From Desulfamplus sp964425195 (GTDB lineage Bacteria; Desulfobacterota; Desulfobacteria; Desulfobacterales; Desulfobacteraceae), in the NCBI GenBank assembly GCA_964425195.1, contig CAYRLG010000001.1:1-64000 (forward strand): a stretch of 64,000 bases of DNA, read 5' to 3'. Shown here piece after piece: positions 43,611 to 53,473 of the stretch. A program made the translations under genes and the position numbers. Under the pieces are notes generated by a model. That model saw nothing but the letters and a program-made list of their open reading frames with translations. It was not told the DNA's origin and did no database searches. Each line of letters starts with the position of its first letter. Position 1 is the first letter of the stretch.

Positions 43611-46151
43611 ATGACACATCAATTCACATCAGTTGATTCAAATGAGTGTTCCAAACCTTACGGCGATCTTAAAGATAATATCTGCCGTCATATTCTTGCA
43701 ACACTTGGTGCAGACCCTTCACGTCCAAGCAAATACAACTGCTTTACTGGTCTTGCATTTAGTGTAAGAGAGAGGCTTATCAGACAATGGATTGATACCC
43801 AAAGAGCATGTTACGACAACCTTGCAAAACGAGTCTATTATCTGTCATTGGAGTTTCTGCCCGGCAGATTTCTTAAAAATTATCTGATAAGTCTTGGCAT
43901 GGAAGAGGAGGCAAAACAGACTCTTGATGAAATGGGATTTGATATTAACGAAATTGAGGAAGAGGAGTGGGACGCGGGTCTTGGAAACGGTGGACTTGGA
44001 CGGCTTGCATCTTGTTACATGGACTCAATGGCACGACTTAAACTACCTGGTTATGGTTACGGAATACGTTATGATTACGGAATATTCCATCAAGTTATCA
44101 AAAATGGATATCAAACTGAAGAGAGCGATAACTGGATGCGGCGTGGTAACCCATGGGAGATAAAACGGCGTGATAATGTCTATAAAGTCTCATTTTATGG
44201 AAGGACAGAGACTTATACAGATGAAAATGGACGCACTCGTCACAGATGGGTTGGAACAGATAGTGTAATGGCAATGCCTTGCGATATCTTTATACCCGGA
44301 TATACTCCAAAACAGAATTCTAACTCTAAAGATGAGTCAGAGTTCTGTTTTGTTACCAATATGAGACTTTGGGTTGCCAAATCGAGCCGTGAGTTTGAGC
44401 TTGATTACTTTAATCAAGGTAACTATATAGGAGCTGTAGAGAATAAAGTTTTAAGCGAAACAATCTCTAAGGTTCTATATCCAAGTGATGAACAGGAGAA
44501 AGGAAGAGAGCTAAGATTGAGGCAGCAATATTTTTTTGTCTCTGCAACTCTTCAAGATATATTTAGACGGTATAAAAAACAGAACCGCACATTTACAAGT
44601 TTTCCTGAATTTGTAGCAATTCAGCTCAATGATACCCATCCCGCAATTGCCATTCCTGATCTTATGAGACTTTTGGTTGATGAAGAGGGATTAGAGTGGA
44701 AAGAGGCTTGGGATATCTGTGTAAACACATTTGCATACACAAATCACACTGTTTTACCAGAAGCTCTTGAGACATGGTCAGTTGATCTAATTGGGCGTAT
44801 TTTACCACGTCACCTTGAGATTATTTTTGAAATCAACCAGTACTTTCTTGAAGAGGTCAAAAAAGTATTCCCAAACGAACCAGAGCTTGCCTCATATATG
44901 TCTATAATTAAAGATGGGGATAGAAAAGTGGTCAGAATGGCACATCTTGCAATTGTTGGCAGCCACTCTGTAAATGGCGTTGCAGCACTTCACACCCAGA
45001 TTATTAAGCAGGGGATGTTTAAACCGTTTGACCGCATGTTTCCTGGCAAAATAAAAAATATCACCAACGGCATCACACCAAGACGTTGGCTATATCAGGC
45101 AAATCCTGCTCTTTCTGAGCTTATCACATCTGCTATTGGCTCTTCATGGATAGAGAATCTTGACCATTTAAAGCAGCTAACTTTACTTGCAGATGATTCC
45201 AATTTTAGAACTGAATGGATAGCAGTAAAACATGAGAATAAGAAACGACTTGCCCATTATATTTTAAGAAAAACAGGTCTTATAGTAAATGTAAACAGCC
45301 TAATTGATGTTCATGTTAAGAGAATACACGAATATAAGCGTCAACTGCTTAATGTTCTTCATGTAATTACACTCTATAACCGGATAAAGTCTGGCTCTTT
45401 GATAAATGTTAGCGATAGCAATGGGGCAGATAAATTTAAAAGCGTGCCAAGAACAGTTATATTTGGGGGTAAAGCTGCCCCTGCATATTTTCAGGCAAAA
45501 CTTATCATTAAACTTATCAACTCTGTTGGAGAGAAGATAAACCGAGATACTCAAGTTCAAAAACATCTTAAAGTTATATTTCTGCCAAACTACTGTATCT
45601 CTCAAGCTGAAAAGGTGATTCCAGCAGCAGACCTTTCAGAGCAGATTTCAACTGCCGGAATGGAGGCATCTGGTACAGGCAACATGAAGTTTGCCCTTAA
45701 CGGTGCTCTTACTATTGGTACTCTTGACGGTGCAAATATTGAGATTATGCAGGAGGTGGGAAAGGATAATATCTTTATTTTTGGACTTAATGCGGACGAG
45801 GTAACTTCATTACGTCATAGTGGCTACAATCCTCGCAAATTTTATGAAGAAGACCCAGAACTGAAGCAGGTAATTGACATGATTGGAAGCGGATTTTTCT
45901 ATCCTGAAAATCGTGATATCTTTGCTCCGATTGTTCGCTCTCTTCTGGATCAAGGTGATTACTATATGCTTCTTGCGGACTACCGCTCATACGTTGAAGC
46001 ACAAGATGCAGTCCGCAAGGCTTATAATGATCCTCACGATTGGGCAAAAAAATCTATATTAAATACAGCAAATATGGGTAAGTTTTCCAGCGATAGGTCA
46101 GTTATGCAATATGCAGAAGATATATGGAATATTGCTCCACTGAAGGTGTGA
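43611..46151 (+). CDS. glgP: Glycogen/alpha-glucan phosphorylase
   Basis: This GT35 enzyme releases glucose-1-phosphate from alpha-glucans. I start at the ATG at 43611 (MTHQFTSVDS), preceded by CAGGAGACTTGGTT; the open frame extends to 43533 but those residues do not look like the family. The result is 846 residues, the normal size. The PLP lysine is in EASGTGNMKFALNG (about residue 693), with the VPRTVIFGGKAAPAYFQAK and VKRIHEYKRQLLNVL hallmarks. Separated from glgA by the macro-domain gene on the opposite strand. Confidence 0.95.
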   Translation: MTHQFTSVDSNECSKPYGDLKDNICRHILATLGADPSRPSKYNCFTGLAFSVRERLIRQWIDTQRACYDNLAKRVYYLSLEFLPGRFLKNYLISLGMEEEAKQTLDEMGFDINEIEEEEWDAGLGNGGLGRLASCYMDSMARLKLPGYGYGIRYDYGIFHQVIKNGYQTEESDNWMRRGNPWEIKRRDNVYKVSFYGRTETYTDENGRTRHRWVGTDSVMAMPCDIFIPGYTPKQNSNSKDESEFCFVTNMRLWVAKSSREFELDYFNQGNYIGAVENKVLSETISKVLYPSDEQEKGRELRLRQQYFFVSATLQDIFRRYKKQNRTFTSFPEFVAIQLNDTHPAIAIPDLMRLLVDEEGLEWKEAWDICVNTFAYTNHTVLPEALETWSVDLIGRILPRHLEIIFEINQYFLEEVKKVFPNEPELASYMSIIKDGDRKVVRMAHLAIVGSHSVNGVAALHTQIIKQGMFKPFDRMFPGKIKNITNGITPRRWLYQANPALSELITSAIGSSWIENLDHLKQLTLLADDSNFRTEWIAVKHENKKRLAHYILRKTGLIVNVNSLIDVHVKRIHEYKRQLLNVLHVITLYNRIKSGSLINVSDSNGADKFKSVPRTVIFGGKAAPAYFQAKLIIKLINSVGEKINRDTQVQKHLKVIFLPNYCISQAEKVIPAADLSEQISTAGMEASGTGNMKFALNGALTIGTLDGANIEIMQEVGKDNIFIFGLNADEVTSLRHSGYNPRKFYEEDPELKQVIDMIGSGFFYPENRDIFAPIVRSLLDQGDYYMLLADYRSYVEAQDAVRKAYNDPHDWAKKSILNTANMGKFSSDRSVMQYAEDIWNIAPLKV

Positions 46152-46173
46152 TAATAGCACACATATTTCACAA

Positions 46174-46776
46174 CTATTGTATGGAGCAACAAGTTGCTGC
46201 ATCAAACCCTAAGTTGAAAGCCTTAATGTTCATATCTATAAAACCTTTTTTAGCTCTAAATTTTATTGCCTCTTCCACACTCTCTCGTGTAAGAGGCAAA
46301 ACATTAGATTGAACTAAAGCACCTACAAGTACAATATTTAGCGTCATTGAGCTTCCAGCCTCTTTGGCAAGTTTCATTGCATCAAATGCAATTAAAGATG
46401 GAGTTCTCTGACGTATAAGCGTTACCATATCATCAATTTCAGGATAGACTCCTTTTCCAATTGCAGCGGTAAATGGCGGAACAGGCGACAGGCTTGTAAT
46501 AACCTTTGTGTTGGCATTGCATCTATTCATCGCACGAAGAGTTTCAGACGGTTCAAAACCCAACAGAACATCAGCCTCTCCATCAGAAATAATTGTGCTT
46601 TGTGCATCTCCAAATATAATTGCAGACTCAACAACTCCACCCCTCTGTGCCATTCCGTGAATTTCACTCATACGCACAGGCACGCCGGCTAAAAGTGCAG
46701 CCTCACCAAGCACTTTGGAGGCTAATAAATTTCCCTGTCCTCCAACTGCTACTATAATCAATCTTTTAGTATCCAT
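46174..46776 (-). CDS. iorB: Indolepyruvate:ferredoxin oxidoreductase subunit beta
   Basis: This 200-residue gamma-type 2-oxoacid oxidoreductase subunit has VAVGGQGNLLASKVLGEAAL near the N terminus, followed by EIHGMAQRGGVVESAI, both diagnostic of IorB/PorG. With IorA it oxidatively decarboxylates aryl pyruvates (from Trp, Phe, Tyr) to acyl-CoA, reducing ferredoxin. SD AAGGA precedes the ATG, 20 nt after iorA. It converges with glgP, with 22 nt between and only a small GTGTG/CACAC hairpin. Confidence 0.93.
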   Translation of the reverse strand: MDTKRLIIVAVGGQGNLLASKVLGEAALLAGVPVRMSEIHGMAQRGGVVESAIIFGDAQSTIISDGEADVLLGFEPSETLRAMNRCNANTKVITSLSPVPPFTAAIGKGVYPEIDDMVTLIRQRTPSLIAFDAMKLAKEAGSSMTLNIVLVGALVQSNVLPLTRESVEEAIKFRAKKGFIDMNIKAFNLGFDAATCCSIQ

Positions 46777-46796
46777 ATTGTAAAAATCCTTTTGAT

Positions 46797-48821
46797 TTAC
46801 TCTCTATTTTTCAACGGCATAATGGCATTTTCAGGGCATATCTGGGCACAGACAGCACACCCGACACAGGTATCAGGATCAATTTTAACACGCCCATTTT
46901 CAATGTAAAAAGATGGGCAGGCAATCTTATCAATGCAATCTCTATGATCCACACATTTGGCTGTAACGTGAAATGGTCTTGGTTTTAGAATTTTGATGCT
47001 CTTAGCAAATAGTGTACAAGGCTCTTGAGAGATAATAACTGAAACCCCTTTGAATGCTAAAGCCTCTTTAATTGCCTCAATACTCTTTCTAACCTTAAAT
47101 GGCTTTATTATAGTAACATGCTCAACACCAATTGCCCTTACTAAATTCTCTATTGAGATAGGTTTGTATCCTTCAAAGTTCATTCGGGTCATGTCAACCC
47201 CTGGGTTTGGCTGATGCCCTGTCATTGCTGTAATTCCATTATCTAAAATCACTAATGTAAAATTGTGATTGTTAAATACAGCATTTACAAGACCAGTGAT
47301 TCCAGAGTGGAAAAATGTGGAGTCTCCGATAAATGAGACAACTTTATGATCAGTTGCCTTTGAAAAACCGCAAGAGCTACTAACAGACGCACCCATGCAG
47401 ATTACAAAATCACCAGTTGAGAGCGGAGGAAGAAAGCCCAAAGTGTAGCAGCCGATATCTGAAGGGTAGATAACATCCATACCTTCAGCAGCCTTTTTAA
47501 CCTCATAAAATGTTGCCCTGTGAGAACAGCCAGAACATAAGTTTGGTGGACGCTGTGGAATATCAGGTAATCCTTTTGTATCTACTGGTTTGACAGGCAT
47601 ATAACCAGTTTTGCAATCTCCTGATTGTGATGCATTATAATCAATACCAAAGAAAGAGGCTATTTTTTGACGCACCATTGCAGGATCAAACTCATAGAGT
47701 CTTGAGAATAGTATATCCTGCTCTGCTGGTAAAAGGCATCCATCTGTCTGTTCACTTGAAGAGGAGATACAAGGAGGGGCAACCTCATCAACATTTTTTC
47801 CTTTTATTGGAATTACAATGCCAACCTCTTGAGCAAACGCCTTTACAGCCTCCTCCATAAATGGCTCGCCCTCTTCAATTATAAGAATTTTTTCGCAATC
47901 TTTTGCAAACGCTTTGATAAGATTTCCCGGCATTGGATTTGAAAAACCGATACGCAGAATTTTAGTTTTATCTCCAATTCCTAAATCTTTCACTGCATCT
48001 GAAGCATAAAGATAGCTTACTCCGTTGCAGATAATTCCAAATTTTCCCTTATCAGTTTGTGAGGCTTCAGAGCTGCAAGGAGCATTGCTGTTACAAGAGC
48101 TTTTTGACTCAACAATAAAGTTATGGATTGATGACTCTGAAAGTTCTGATGCTTTTTTTAGATTTGCAAGAAGTTTTACATGAAGTTTACGAGAAACTGC
48201 CGGTACAGTTACATAACCCATAGGATTTCTTATAAAATTTCCCTTTGTCTCTCTTGGTTTTATACTACCTGTTTTTACAAAAGCAGTTGAGTGGTTTATT
48301 CTTGTAGTTGTTCTTAAAATAACTGGCTCTTGTAAAAGCTCTGAAAGCTCAAACGCCGCAACAGTCATCTCTTTTGCCTCACTTACAGAAGATGGCTCAA
48401 GCATGGGAAGTCCTGCAAGTTTAGCGTAATAGCGGTTATCTTGCTCATTCTGGCTTGAAAACATAGCTGGATCATCAGCCGTTAAAATCACCATACCAGC
48501 TTTGACTCCAATGTAAGCCAAAGTCATCAAAGGGTCTGCTGCAACATTAAGTCCAACATGCTTCATAATGCACATTGTTCTCAATCCTGAATTTGCTGCT
48601 GCTGCTGCAACCTCCATTGCAACTTTTTCGTTTGTGCTGTATTCAAAGTAGAGGTCTGTCTCTTTGGAAATTTGAAAAAGATTTAAAGATAGCTCAGAAG
48701 ATGGCGTTCCGGGATAAGTTGTAGCAAAAGCAACACCAGCCTCAACTGCACCTCTTGCAATTGCTTCGTTACCCAAAAGCATTATCTCTTCACCTGTTTT
48801 ATCGCTCAATAGTTTATGCAT
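46797..48821 (-). CDS. iorA: Indolepyruvate:ferredoxin oxidoreductase subunit alpha
   Basis: In this 674-residue protein, N-terminal pyruvate-ferredoxin-type pyrimidine and transketolase-like domains (GNEAIARGAVEAGVAFATTY, YPGTPSSE) are followed by the TPP-binding domain (PPNLCSGCSHRATFYEVKKA, DIGCYTLGF, GDSTFFHSG). The C terminus is a ferredoxin-like domain with CVDHRDCIDKIAC and CVGCAVCAQICPEN, binding two iron-sulfur clusters. An anaerobic amino-acid fermentation or arylacetyl-CoA-forming role is known for the family. A Cys/Ser-rich linker of about 15 residues near 240-255 is unusual but not catalytic. Confidence 0.95.
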   Translation of the reverse strand: MHKLLSDKTGEEIMLLGNEAIARGAVEAGVAFATTYPGTPSSELSLNLFQISKETDLYFEYSTNEKVAMEVAAAAANSGLRTMCIMKHVGLNVAADPLMTLAYIGVKAGMVILTADDPAMFSSQNEQDNRYYAKLAGLPMLEPSSVSEAKEMTVAAFELSELLQEPVILRTTTRINHSTAFVKTGSIKPRETKGNFIRNPMGYVTVPAVSRKLHVKLLANLKKASELSESSIHNFIVESKSSCNSNAPCSSEASQTDKGKFGIICNGVSYLYASDAVKDLGIGDKTKILRIGFSNPMPGNLIKAFAKDCEKILIIEEGEPFMEEAVKAFAQEVGIVIPIKGKNVDEVAPPCISSSSEQTDGCLLPAEQDILFSRLYEFDPAMVRQKIASFFGIDYNASQSGDCKTGYMPVKPVDTKGLPDIPQRPPNLCSGCSHRATFYEVKKAAEGMDVIYPSDIGCYTLGFLPPLSTGDFVICMGASVSSSCGFSKATDHKVVSFIGDSTFFHSGITGLVNAVFNNHNFTLVILDNGITAMTGHQPNPGVDMTRMNFEGYKPISIENLVRAIGVEHVTIIKPFKVRKSIEAIKEALAFKGVSVIISQEPCTLFAKSIKILKPRPFHVTAKCVDHRDCIDKIACPSFYIENGRVKIDPDTCVGCAVCAQICPENAIMPLKNRE

Positions 48822-49113
48822 ATTGTTTTTATAGTTCCCTGTTTTATTTATTAAAATTGAACCGTTCTCTAATCGCTCTCTCTTTAAAATTTAACAAAAT
48901 TATCACCAACAGTAGTTTAAGTCAAATCGAAACGCACCACTTAAAGAACCATACATTTATATAAAAATATCTATACACTTCTTGAGATGCGTTTGAAAAA
49001 GTGAGAATATAAAGAGGTTAAGTTAAACAAAATGGCAATGTCCCTTTTATTGATATGAACATTAATTAGAGATACAGTATAGTATTGAAGAAAACAGGAG
49101 TGTAGATAAACAG

Positions 49114-50229
49114 ATGCAGGATATAAAGGAGCTAACAAGAGACGAGCTTGCTATATGGTTTGAAGACCATAACATGAAGAGTTTTCGTGCTGGACAGGTT
49201 TTTAAATGGATATATTTACGGCAGGCAAACTCATTTGATGAGATGACAGACCTTGCAAAAGATGCAAGAGCTTTACTTAAAGAGCACTTTTATATTCCAA
49301 GACTTAACATAGAGTCAACCGAGTTTTCTGCTGATGGAACAGAAAAATTGCTATTTAAACTTACAGACAATAACTACATTGAAGCAGTACTTATTCCACA
49401 AAAAGATCACTTTACACTGTGCATATCATCTCAAGTTGGTTGTGCTCAAGGGTGTAGATTCTGCCTTACAGCAAAGGGGGGATTTATACGAAATCTTACC
49501 TCTGCAGAAATAATATCTCAAGTTAGAGATGCAAAACTGCATCTTGAACTTAGACATAAAATGGAAGAACAAAGCTTAGATAAACTCAATGAAAATGCTA
49601 TTAAAATAAAGCCCAAACGGGGAGAACCAACTGGAAATGCTGGCAGTTTAGCCAATATTGTATTTATGGGAATGGGTGAGCCTCTTGCCAATTATGATGC
49701 TCTAGTAAAGGCTTTGGATACTATTACAGAAACTGATTTTGGGCTTAAATTTTCTCCAAGGCGTGTTACTGTATCAACCTGCGGGCTTATACCTGAGATA
49801 AACCGTCTCTGCATGGATACTGATGCCAATCTTGCCATATCGCTTAATGCCACAGATGATGCTACCAGATCGATGCTTATGCCAATCAACAGAAAATATC
49901 CAATAAAAGAGCTTTTAAATGCCTGCCGCTCATATAAACTTAAATCACGAGACAAGATAACTTTTGAATATATTTTGATAAAAGGGATAAATGATAGTGA
50001 TGCAGATGCAAAAAGATTGGTAAGTATGTTAGGTCCAATAAAGTCTAAGGTGAACATAATTCCATTTAACCAGCATGACAGAAGCGATTTCAAACGACCA
50101 TCGTCTGAAGATGTAAGCCGCTTTGTTCAAATACTTCTTGATAGGCAGGTTACAGCAATTGTACGAAAGAGCAAGGGGGACGATATTTCAGCAGCATGCG
50201 GACAGTTGCGGGCAAAGTTGGTATCTTAA
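49114..50229 (+). CDS. rlmN: Dual-specificity 23S rRNA/tRNA methyltransferase RlmN
   Basis: This 371-residue radical-SAM enzyme methylates C2 of A2503 in 23S rRNA and of A37 in tRNAs. The radical-SAM cysteines are C110, C114 and C117 (CAQGCRFC). The catalytic methyl-accepting cysteine at the C terminus is C362 (ISAACGQLRAK). GMGEPLANYD and ISLNATDDATRS are family signatures. A short insertion near 150-170 separates the N-terminal core segments. SD CAGGAGTG precedes the ATG. The 292-nt upstream gap holds a long-range hairpin (48927-48936 with 48988-48996). Confidence 0.95.
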   Translation: MQDIKELTRDELAIWFEDHNMKSFRAGQVFKWIYLRQANSFDEMTDLAKDARALLKEHFYIPRLNIESTEFSADGTEKLLFKLTDNNYIEAVLIPQKDHFTLCISSQVGCAQGCRFCLTAKGGFIRNLTSAEIISQVRDAKLHLELRHKMEEQSLDKLNENAIKIKPKRGEPTGNAGSLANIVFMGMGEPLANYDALVKALDTITETDFGLKFSPRRVTVSTCGLIPEINRLCMDTDANLAISLNATDDATRSMLMPINRKYPIKELLNACRSYKLKSRDKITFEYILIKGINDSDADAKRLVSMLGPIKSKVNIIPFNQHDRSDFKRPSSEDVSRFVQILLDRQVTAIVRKSKGDDISAACGQLRAKLVS

Positions 50230-50273
50230 GAATCTAAACATCTATTCCTAAGTATGCTCTTGCTAATATCATC

Positions 50274-51293
50274 TCATATCATAAAATTCTGAAAATCCTT
50301 GGGATCAAGAGCATATACGCTCATTTCCTCTTGTTTATATTCTGCCATTACAACTATTTCTGCATCTTCTCCAGCTTTTGTTTTTGTATAAGATACACAA
50401 ATTGAGCCAGCTTGCCTGATAATATCAATATTTGCTGCAGAACCGTTAATCAGCCCATCAGGAATCAGCACAAGAGGTCCTGCTAAAAAGGCGTGACGAA
50501 TCAAAATATCTCGGTCAGGATTGTAGAGCTTCTCTATTCTATTGTTCTCCCCTTCCGATTTTCCAACAATGATTTTAACTTTATCATTAAGCCTTAGATG
50601 GCGACCATGTTTAAGCAGATATAAATCCCTTTTGTTATAGCTCTTTTGCAAGTCCATCAAATCTTTTAATCTTCTTGAAAAATTGGCATCGGTCAAAAGA
50701 CAACCACCAGCAGGAGGAGGATAATCTGTTACTCCGAACTCTTTTGCCATCTCAATCTGAACTTTTCTTGATCTTCCTGATATGCTTCCAAGTTTTTCTC
50801 TATCAACAACTCCCTGCTGCTCCATAACTGTTTCAGGCAGAATCTTTGCACTTAATGGGCGTAGTATCTGACCTTTAAAGCCAGAGTGCTTTTCAACGTA
50901 GTTCATTGAGTTTTTCTTCTGAGACATTGGACGCTGCCCAACAACCTCTCCGCTGAATAGAAAATCATACCCATTTTCACGCATAACAAGACCAGCCTGA
51001 TTAAACATAAGAGCATGGCAATCCATACATGGATTCATATTTTTGCCATACCCTGCTGGCGGTGATTTTAACATCTCCATGTATATCTCTGTAATATCTT
51101 TCACAATTAGAGGAATACCAGTCTGTTTTGATGCCTTAATAGAGGAGTCTGGTGAAAAGAAGGGGGTTTTAAAAGTAATCCATGCAACCTCAATTCCCTG
51201 TTTTTGCAGAATCAACGCTGAGAGGATACTATCAAGCCCCCCTGAAGAGAGTCCTAAAGCTCTTATTTTTTTGCGATTGTTCATCTGTCCCAA
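50274..51293 (-). CDS. PP-loop ATPase, tRNA thiolation-like (TrmU/ThiI-related)
   Basis: This 339-residue protein has a PP-loop SGGLDSILSALIL near the N terminus (nucleotide alpha-hydrolase fold of tRNA-modifying sulfurtransferases). A cysteine pair follows in NPCMDCHALMF and the conserved GEVVGQRPMSQKKNSM. A further Cys in PPPAGGCLLTD is typical of this group. The C-terminal domain (about 215-339) is not one that I recognise firmly. It most resembles the 'MnmA-like/thiouridylase' paralogues found in anaerobes rather than MnmA itself. It follows the hypothetical gene by 12 nt. Start M1 or M4 (MNNRKK) cannot be separated. Confidence 0.8.
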   Translation of the reverse strand: MGQMNNRKKIRALGLSSGGLDSILSALILQKQGIEVAWITFKTPFFSPDSSIKASKQTGIPLIVKDITEIYMEMLKSPPAGYGKNMNPCMDCHALMFNQAGLVMRENGYDFLFSGEVVGQRPMSQKKNSMNYVEKHSGFKGQILRPLSAKILPETVMEQQGVVDREKLGSISGRSRKVQIEMAKEFGVTDYPPPAGGCLLTDANFSRRLKDLMDLQKSYNKRDLYLLKHGRHLRLNDKVKIIVGKSEGENNRIEKLYNPDRDILIRHAFLAGPLVLIPDGLINGSAANIDIIRQAGSICVSYTKTKAGEDAEIVVMAEYKQEEMSVYALDPKDFQNFMI

Positions 51294-51305
51294 ACTATTA
51301 TTAAA

Positions 51306-51713
51306 TTATAACGCTGCCGCATGTTCATAAGCCTCATCAAGCCTTGTCTTGATATACTCAACGGCTGACTCATCGTACTCTTCAAGATCAAAACAGTATC
51401 CATCAGAACCGAGAAGCCCGCCTGGTATAAGGTCACCCATCTCATCTGGATCGTTTATCATATCTCCGTAAAAGCATACAGAAAGCCAGCGATGCTCGGG
51501 ATCATCATCAATAACATCTGCCATTGCAAATAGGGTTCTATCTTTCTGGTTATTATGTTTAGGTCTAAGCGAATAGCTAACCCCTGACCTTGCGTTAAAT
51601 TCAAATGATATGTTATCCATTGATTGAAGATGCGCCATAATCTCCATGAAAGCTCGTTTTGTTCCGTTTTCACTCTCTTGCCACTCTCTAACGAATTTTT
51701 TTAGCTCTTCCAT
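51306..51713 (-). CDS. Hypothetical protein, 135 residues
   Basis: This acidic soluble protein begins with a helix (MEELKKFVREWQESENGTKR). A beta-rich middle includes VIDDDPEHRWLSVCFYGDMI and the C-terminal half has the acidic DLEEYDESAVEYIKTRLDEA. No catalytic motif is visible and I do not recognise the family; I recall proteins of this look in Desulfobacterota. It lies between moaB (128 nt upstream) and the PP-loop gene (12 nt downstream), so co-expression with the latter is likely. Confidence 0.7.
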   Translation of the reverse strand: MEELKKFVREWQESENGTKRAFMEIMAHLQSMDNISFEFNARSGVSYSLRPKHNNQKDRTLFAMADVIDDDPEHRWLSVCFYGDMINDPDEMGDLIPGGLLGSDGYCFDLEEYDESAVEYIKTRLDEAYEHAAAL

Positions 51714-51841
51714 TTTTTACCTTATTATCTCATTGTTCTTATTACATAGTTGTTGTATAAAAAAAAATCATATTGATTATATAATGTTAAATTTTATTCT
51801 ATTTAATAATAGAGGATAAAATTTAGTGGTTAACTCTATTT

Positions 51842-52345
51842 TTACTCTGCAATATGCTTCATAATATGCCCAAGCTCCGGAAAAATCAGAGAGTTGCAGG
51901 CAAGTTTACAGGCATTAAGGCTGCCCGGCATACAGAACACAACTGTTTTACCGATTATGCCGGCTGTTGCTCTGGACATAATAGCTGCTGAATCGATCTC
52001 TTCAAAGCTCAACTGTGCAAAAAGAACTCCAAATGAGGTTAAAGCCTTATCAAACATAGGTGATAGAGCCTCAATAGTTACATCTTTTGAGCTAATACCG
52101 GTGCCTCCTGACATCAATATTGCATCAGGGGATATCTGTTCAACAACATGTTGTACCATTGATTGAATAGCATCAATATCATCTGTTACAACATGGTGGA
52201 CAACTGGTTCGTGCCCCTCTTTTTTTATCTGCTGTTTAATCCATGCTCCGCTCTTATCTTCAGCGATTCCTCTTGTTGTGGATACTGAAATAATAGCAAT
52301 CTTGAAGTTTTTTGGGGTGTTATGTTTATGTGGAACTATTCCCAT
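51842..52345 (-). CDS. moaB: Molybdopterin-binding protein MoaB
   Basis: This 167-residue protein of the MoaB/Mog fold has the diagnostic SGGTGISSKDVTIEALSPMF and the C-terminal VFCMPGSLNACKLACNSLIF. The N terminus contains ISVSTTRGIAEDKSGAWIKQ. It adenylylates or binds molybdopterin for cofactor assembly, which suits an organism with molybdoenzymes. The ThiS/MoaD-like protein at 34308 could supply a sulfur carrier in the same pathway, but this is only a loose functional link. Confidence 0.93.
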   Translation of the reverse strand: MGIVPHKHNTPKNFKIAIISVSTTRGIAEDKSGAWIKQQIKKEGHEPVVHHVVTDDIDAIQSMVQHVVEQISPDAILMSGGTGISSKDVTIEALSPMFDKALTSFGVLFAQLSFEEIDSAAIMSRATAGIIGKTVVFCMPGSLNACKLACNSLIFPELGHIMKHIAE

Positions 52346-52424
52346 TAGTCATCTTCCTGTTAATATGAATTAGAAGTTAAAATTTATTAACAATACAAAT
52401 TATATCATCAGCAGTCTCTAATCA

Positions 52425-52961
52425 TTACTCTTCTTGTTCAATAAAAACACTATCTTTACCATCGCACTCAACTAAAGAGACATTTACAGTCTCAGCATGG
52501 CGTGTATCAACAACCACTCCCTTATAATCAGCTTGAATTGGTAACTCCCTGTGCCCTCTGTCAACCAAAACAGCAAGCTCAATAATGGATGGTCTGCCAA
52601 AATCCATAAGAGCTTCTAAAGCCGCTCTTATAGTTCTTCCTGTAAAGAGGACATCATCAACAAGAATTATCTTCTTGTTATCAACAGAAAATGATATTTT
52701 TGACGGTCTGACAGTCGGTTGGTGACTTATCCTTGTCCAATCATCTCTATAAAGATTGATATCCATTGCACCTACAGGGATACTCTCTCCCTCTATCTGT
52801 TCGATTTTTTTCTGAATCCTTTTGGCAATAAAGTCTCCACGTGTAATGATTCCTGCAAGAGCAAGATTTTTAACTCCTCGATGAGCCTCTATAATCTCAT
52901 AGGACATTCTGGTAAGTGCTCTATCCATATCCTCAGCGTCAAAAATAATTTTTTGTTTCAT
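52425..52961 (-). CDS. pyrR: PyrR bifunctional pyrimidine regulator / uracil phosphoribosyltransferase
   Basis: This 178-residue protein has the PRPP-binding motif IILVDDVLFTGRTIRAALEA. The N-terminal helix and LAGIITRGDFIAKRIQKKIE segment are typical of PyrR, as is LVDRGHRELPIQADYKG. It carries uracil phosphoribosyltransferase activity, and in Gram-positives also RNA attenuation. No pyr gene or binding leader is visible nearby, so here the salvage function is the safer call. It lies upstream of moaB by 79 nt. Confidence 0.93.
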   Translation of the reverse strand: MKQKIIFDAEDMDRALTRMSYEIIEAHRGVKNLALAGIITRGDFIAKRIQKKIEQIEGESIPVGAMDINLYRDDWTRISHQPTVRPSKISFSVDNKKIILVDDVLFTGRTIRAALEALMDFGRPSIIELAVLVDRGHRELPIQADYKGVVVDTRHAETVNVSLVECDGKDSVFIEQEE

Positions 52962-53251
52962 TATTTATCCTGTTCAGAGTGTCAAAATTATAATATTTAT
53001 TGTTAAAAAATATAAAGTTGTTATCATTTTTTTTGGGAAGGAGCAATCTTTGATTTTAATGTTCATACAACAAATTTTTACTTGATTTTTTAACGCTCTT
53101 TCTTATATCCATTGTCTTCATTTATTATTCTATGAGAATAAAAAGATATATCTATAAGCCTTTTACAATTTTCATTGTTGTGCCTGTGAGGGCATAATAG
53201 TTATAAGAAATTACTTATTTCTGTTAGACAAACACCTAAGGAGAAGTTTTC

Positions 53252-53473
53252 ATGCCAACATTAGAAGAGAGAGAAGCAGAAAGCCCTGCCGAATTAAAAA
53301 AAAGATTAAAGGCAAGAGCAAAGGCTTTAAGTATCAATTGTGCCTTTGCAGAGTACATAGAGATGATGGAAAAATACCTTCTTACCCTTGAAAGAAGAGT
53401 AAAAAGGATTGAACGAAGGCACAACTACAGCAGTGATGATCTGCTCGGCATGGATGGTGAAGAGCTTGACTAA
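53252..53473 (+). CDS. Small coiled-coil protein, 73 residues, upstream of uvrA
   Basis: It begins MPTLEEREAESPAELKKRLK and is almost entirely charged helix to about residue 60, then an acidic tail (SSDDLLGMDGEELD). The SD AAGGAGAAGTTTTC is strong. It ends overlapping the uvrA start region, so the two genes are translationally coupled. No family is recognised. Confidence 0.75.
   Translation: MPTLEEREAESPAELKKRLKARAKALSINCAFAEYIEMMEKYLLTLERRVKRIERRHNYSSDDLLGMDGEELD

Noticed and set aside
53409..53453. Longer uvrA start at 53409
   Set aside because: The extra residues do not match UvrA and overlap the coding end of the upstream small gene; a start at 53454 or 53466 is better.
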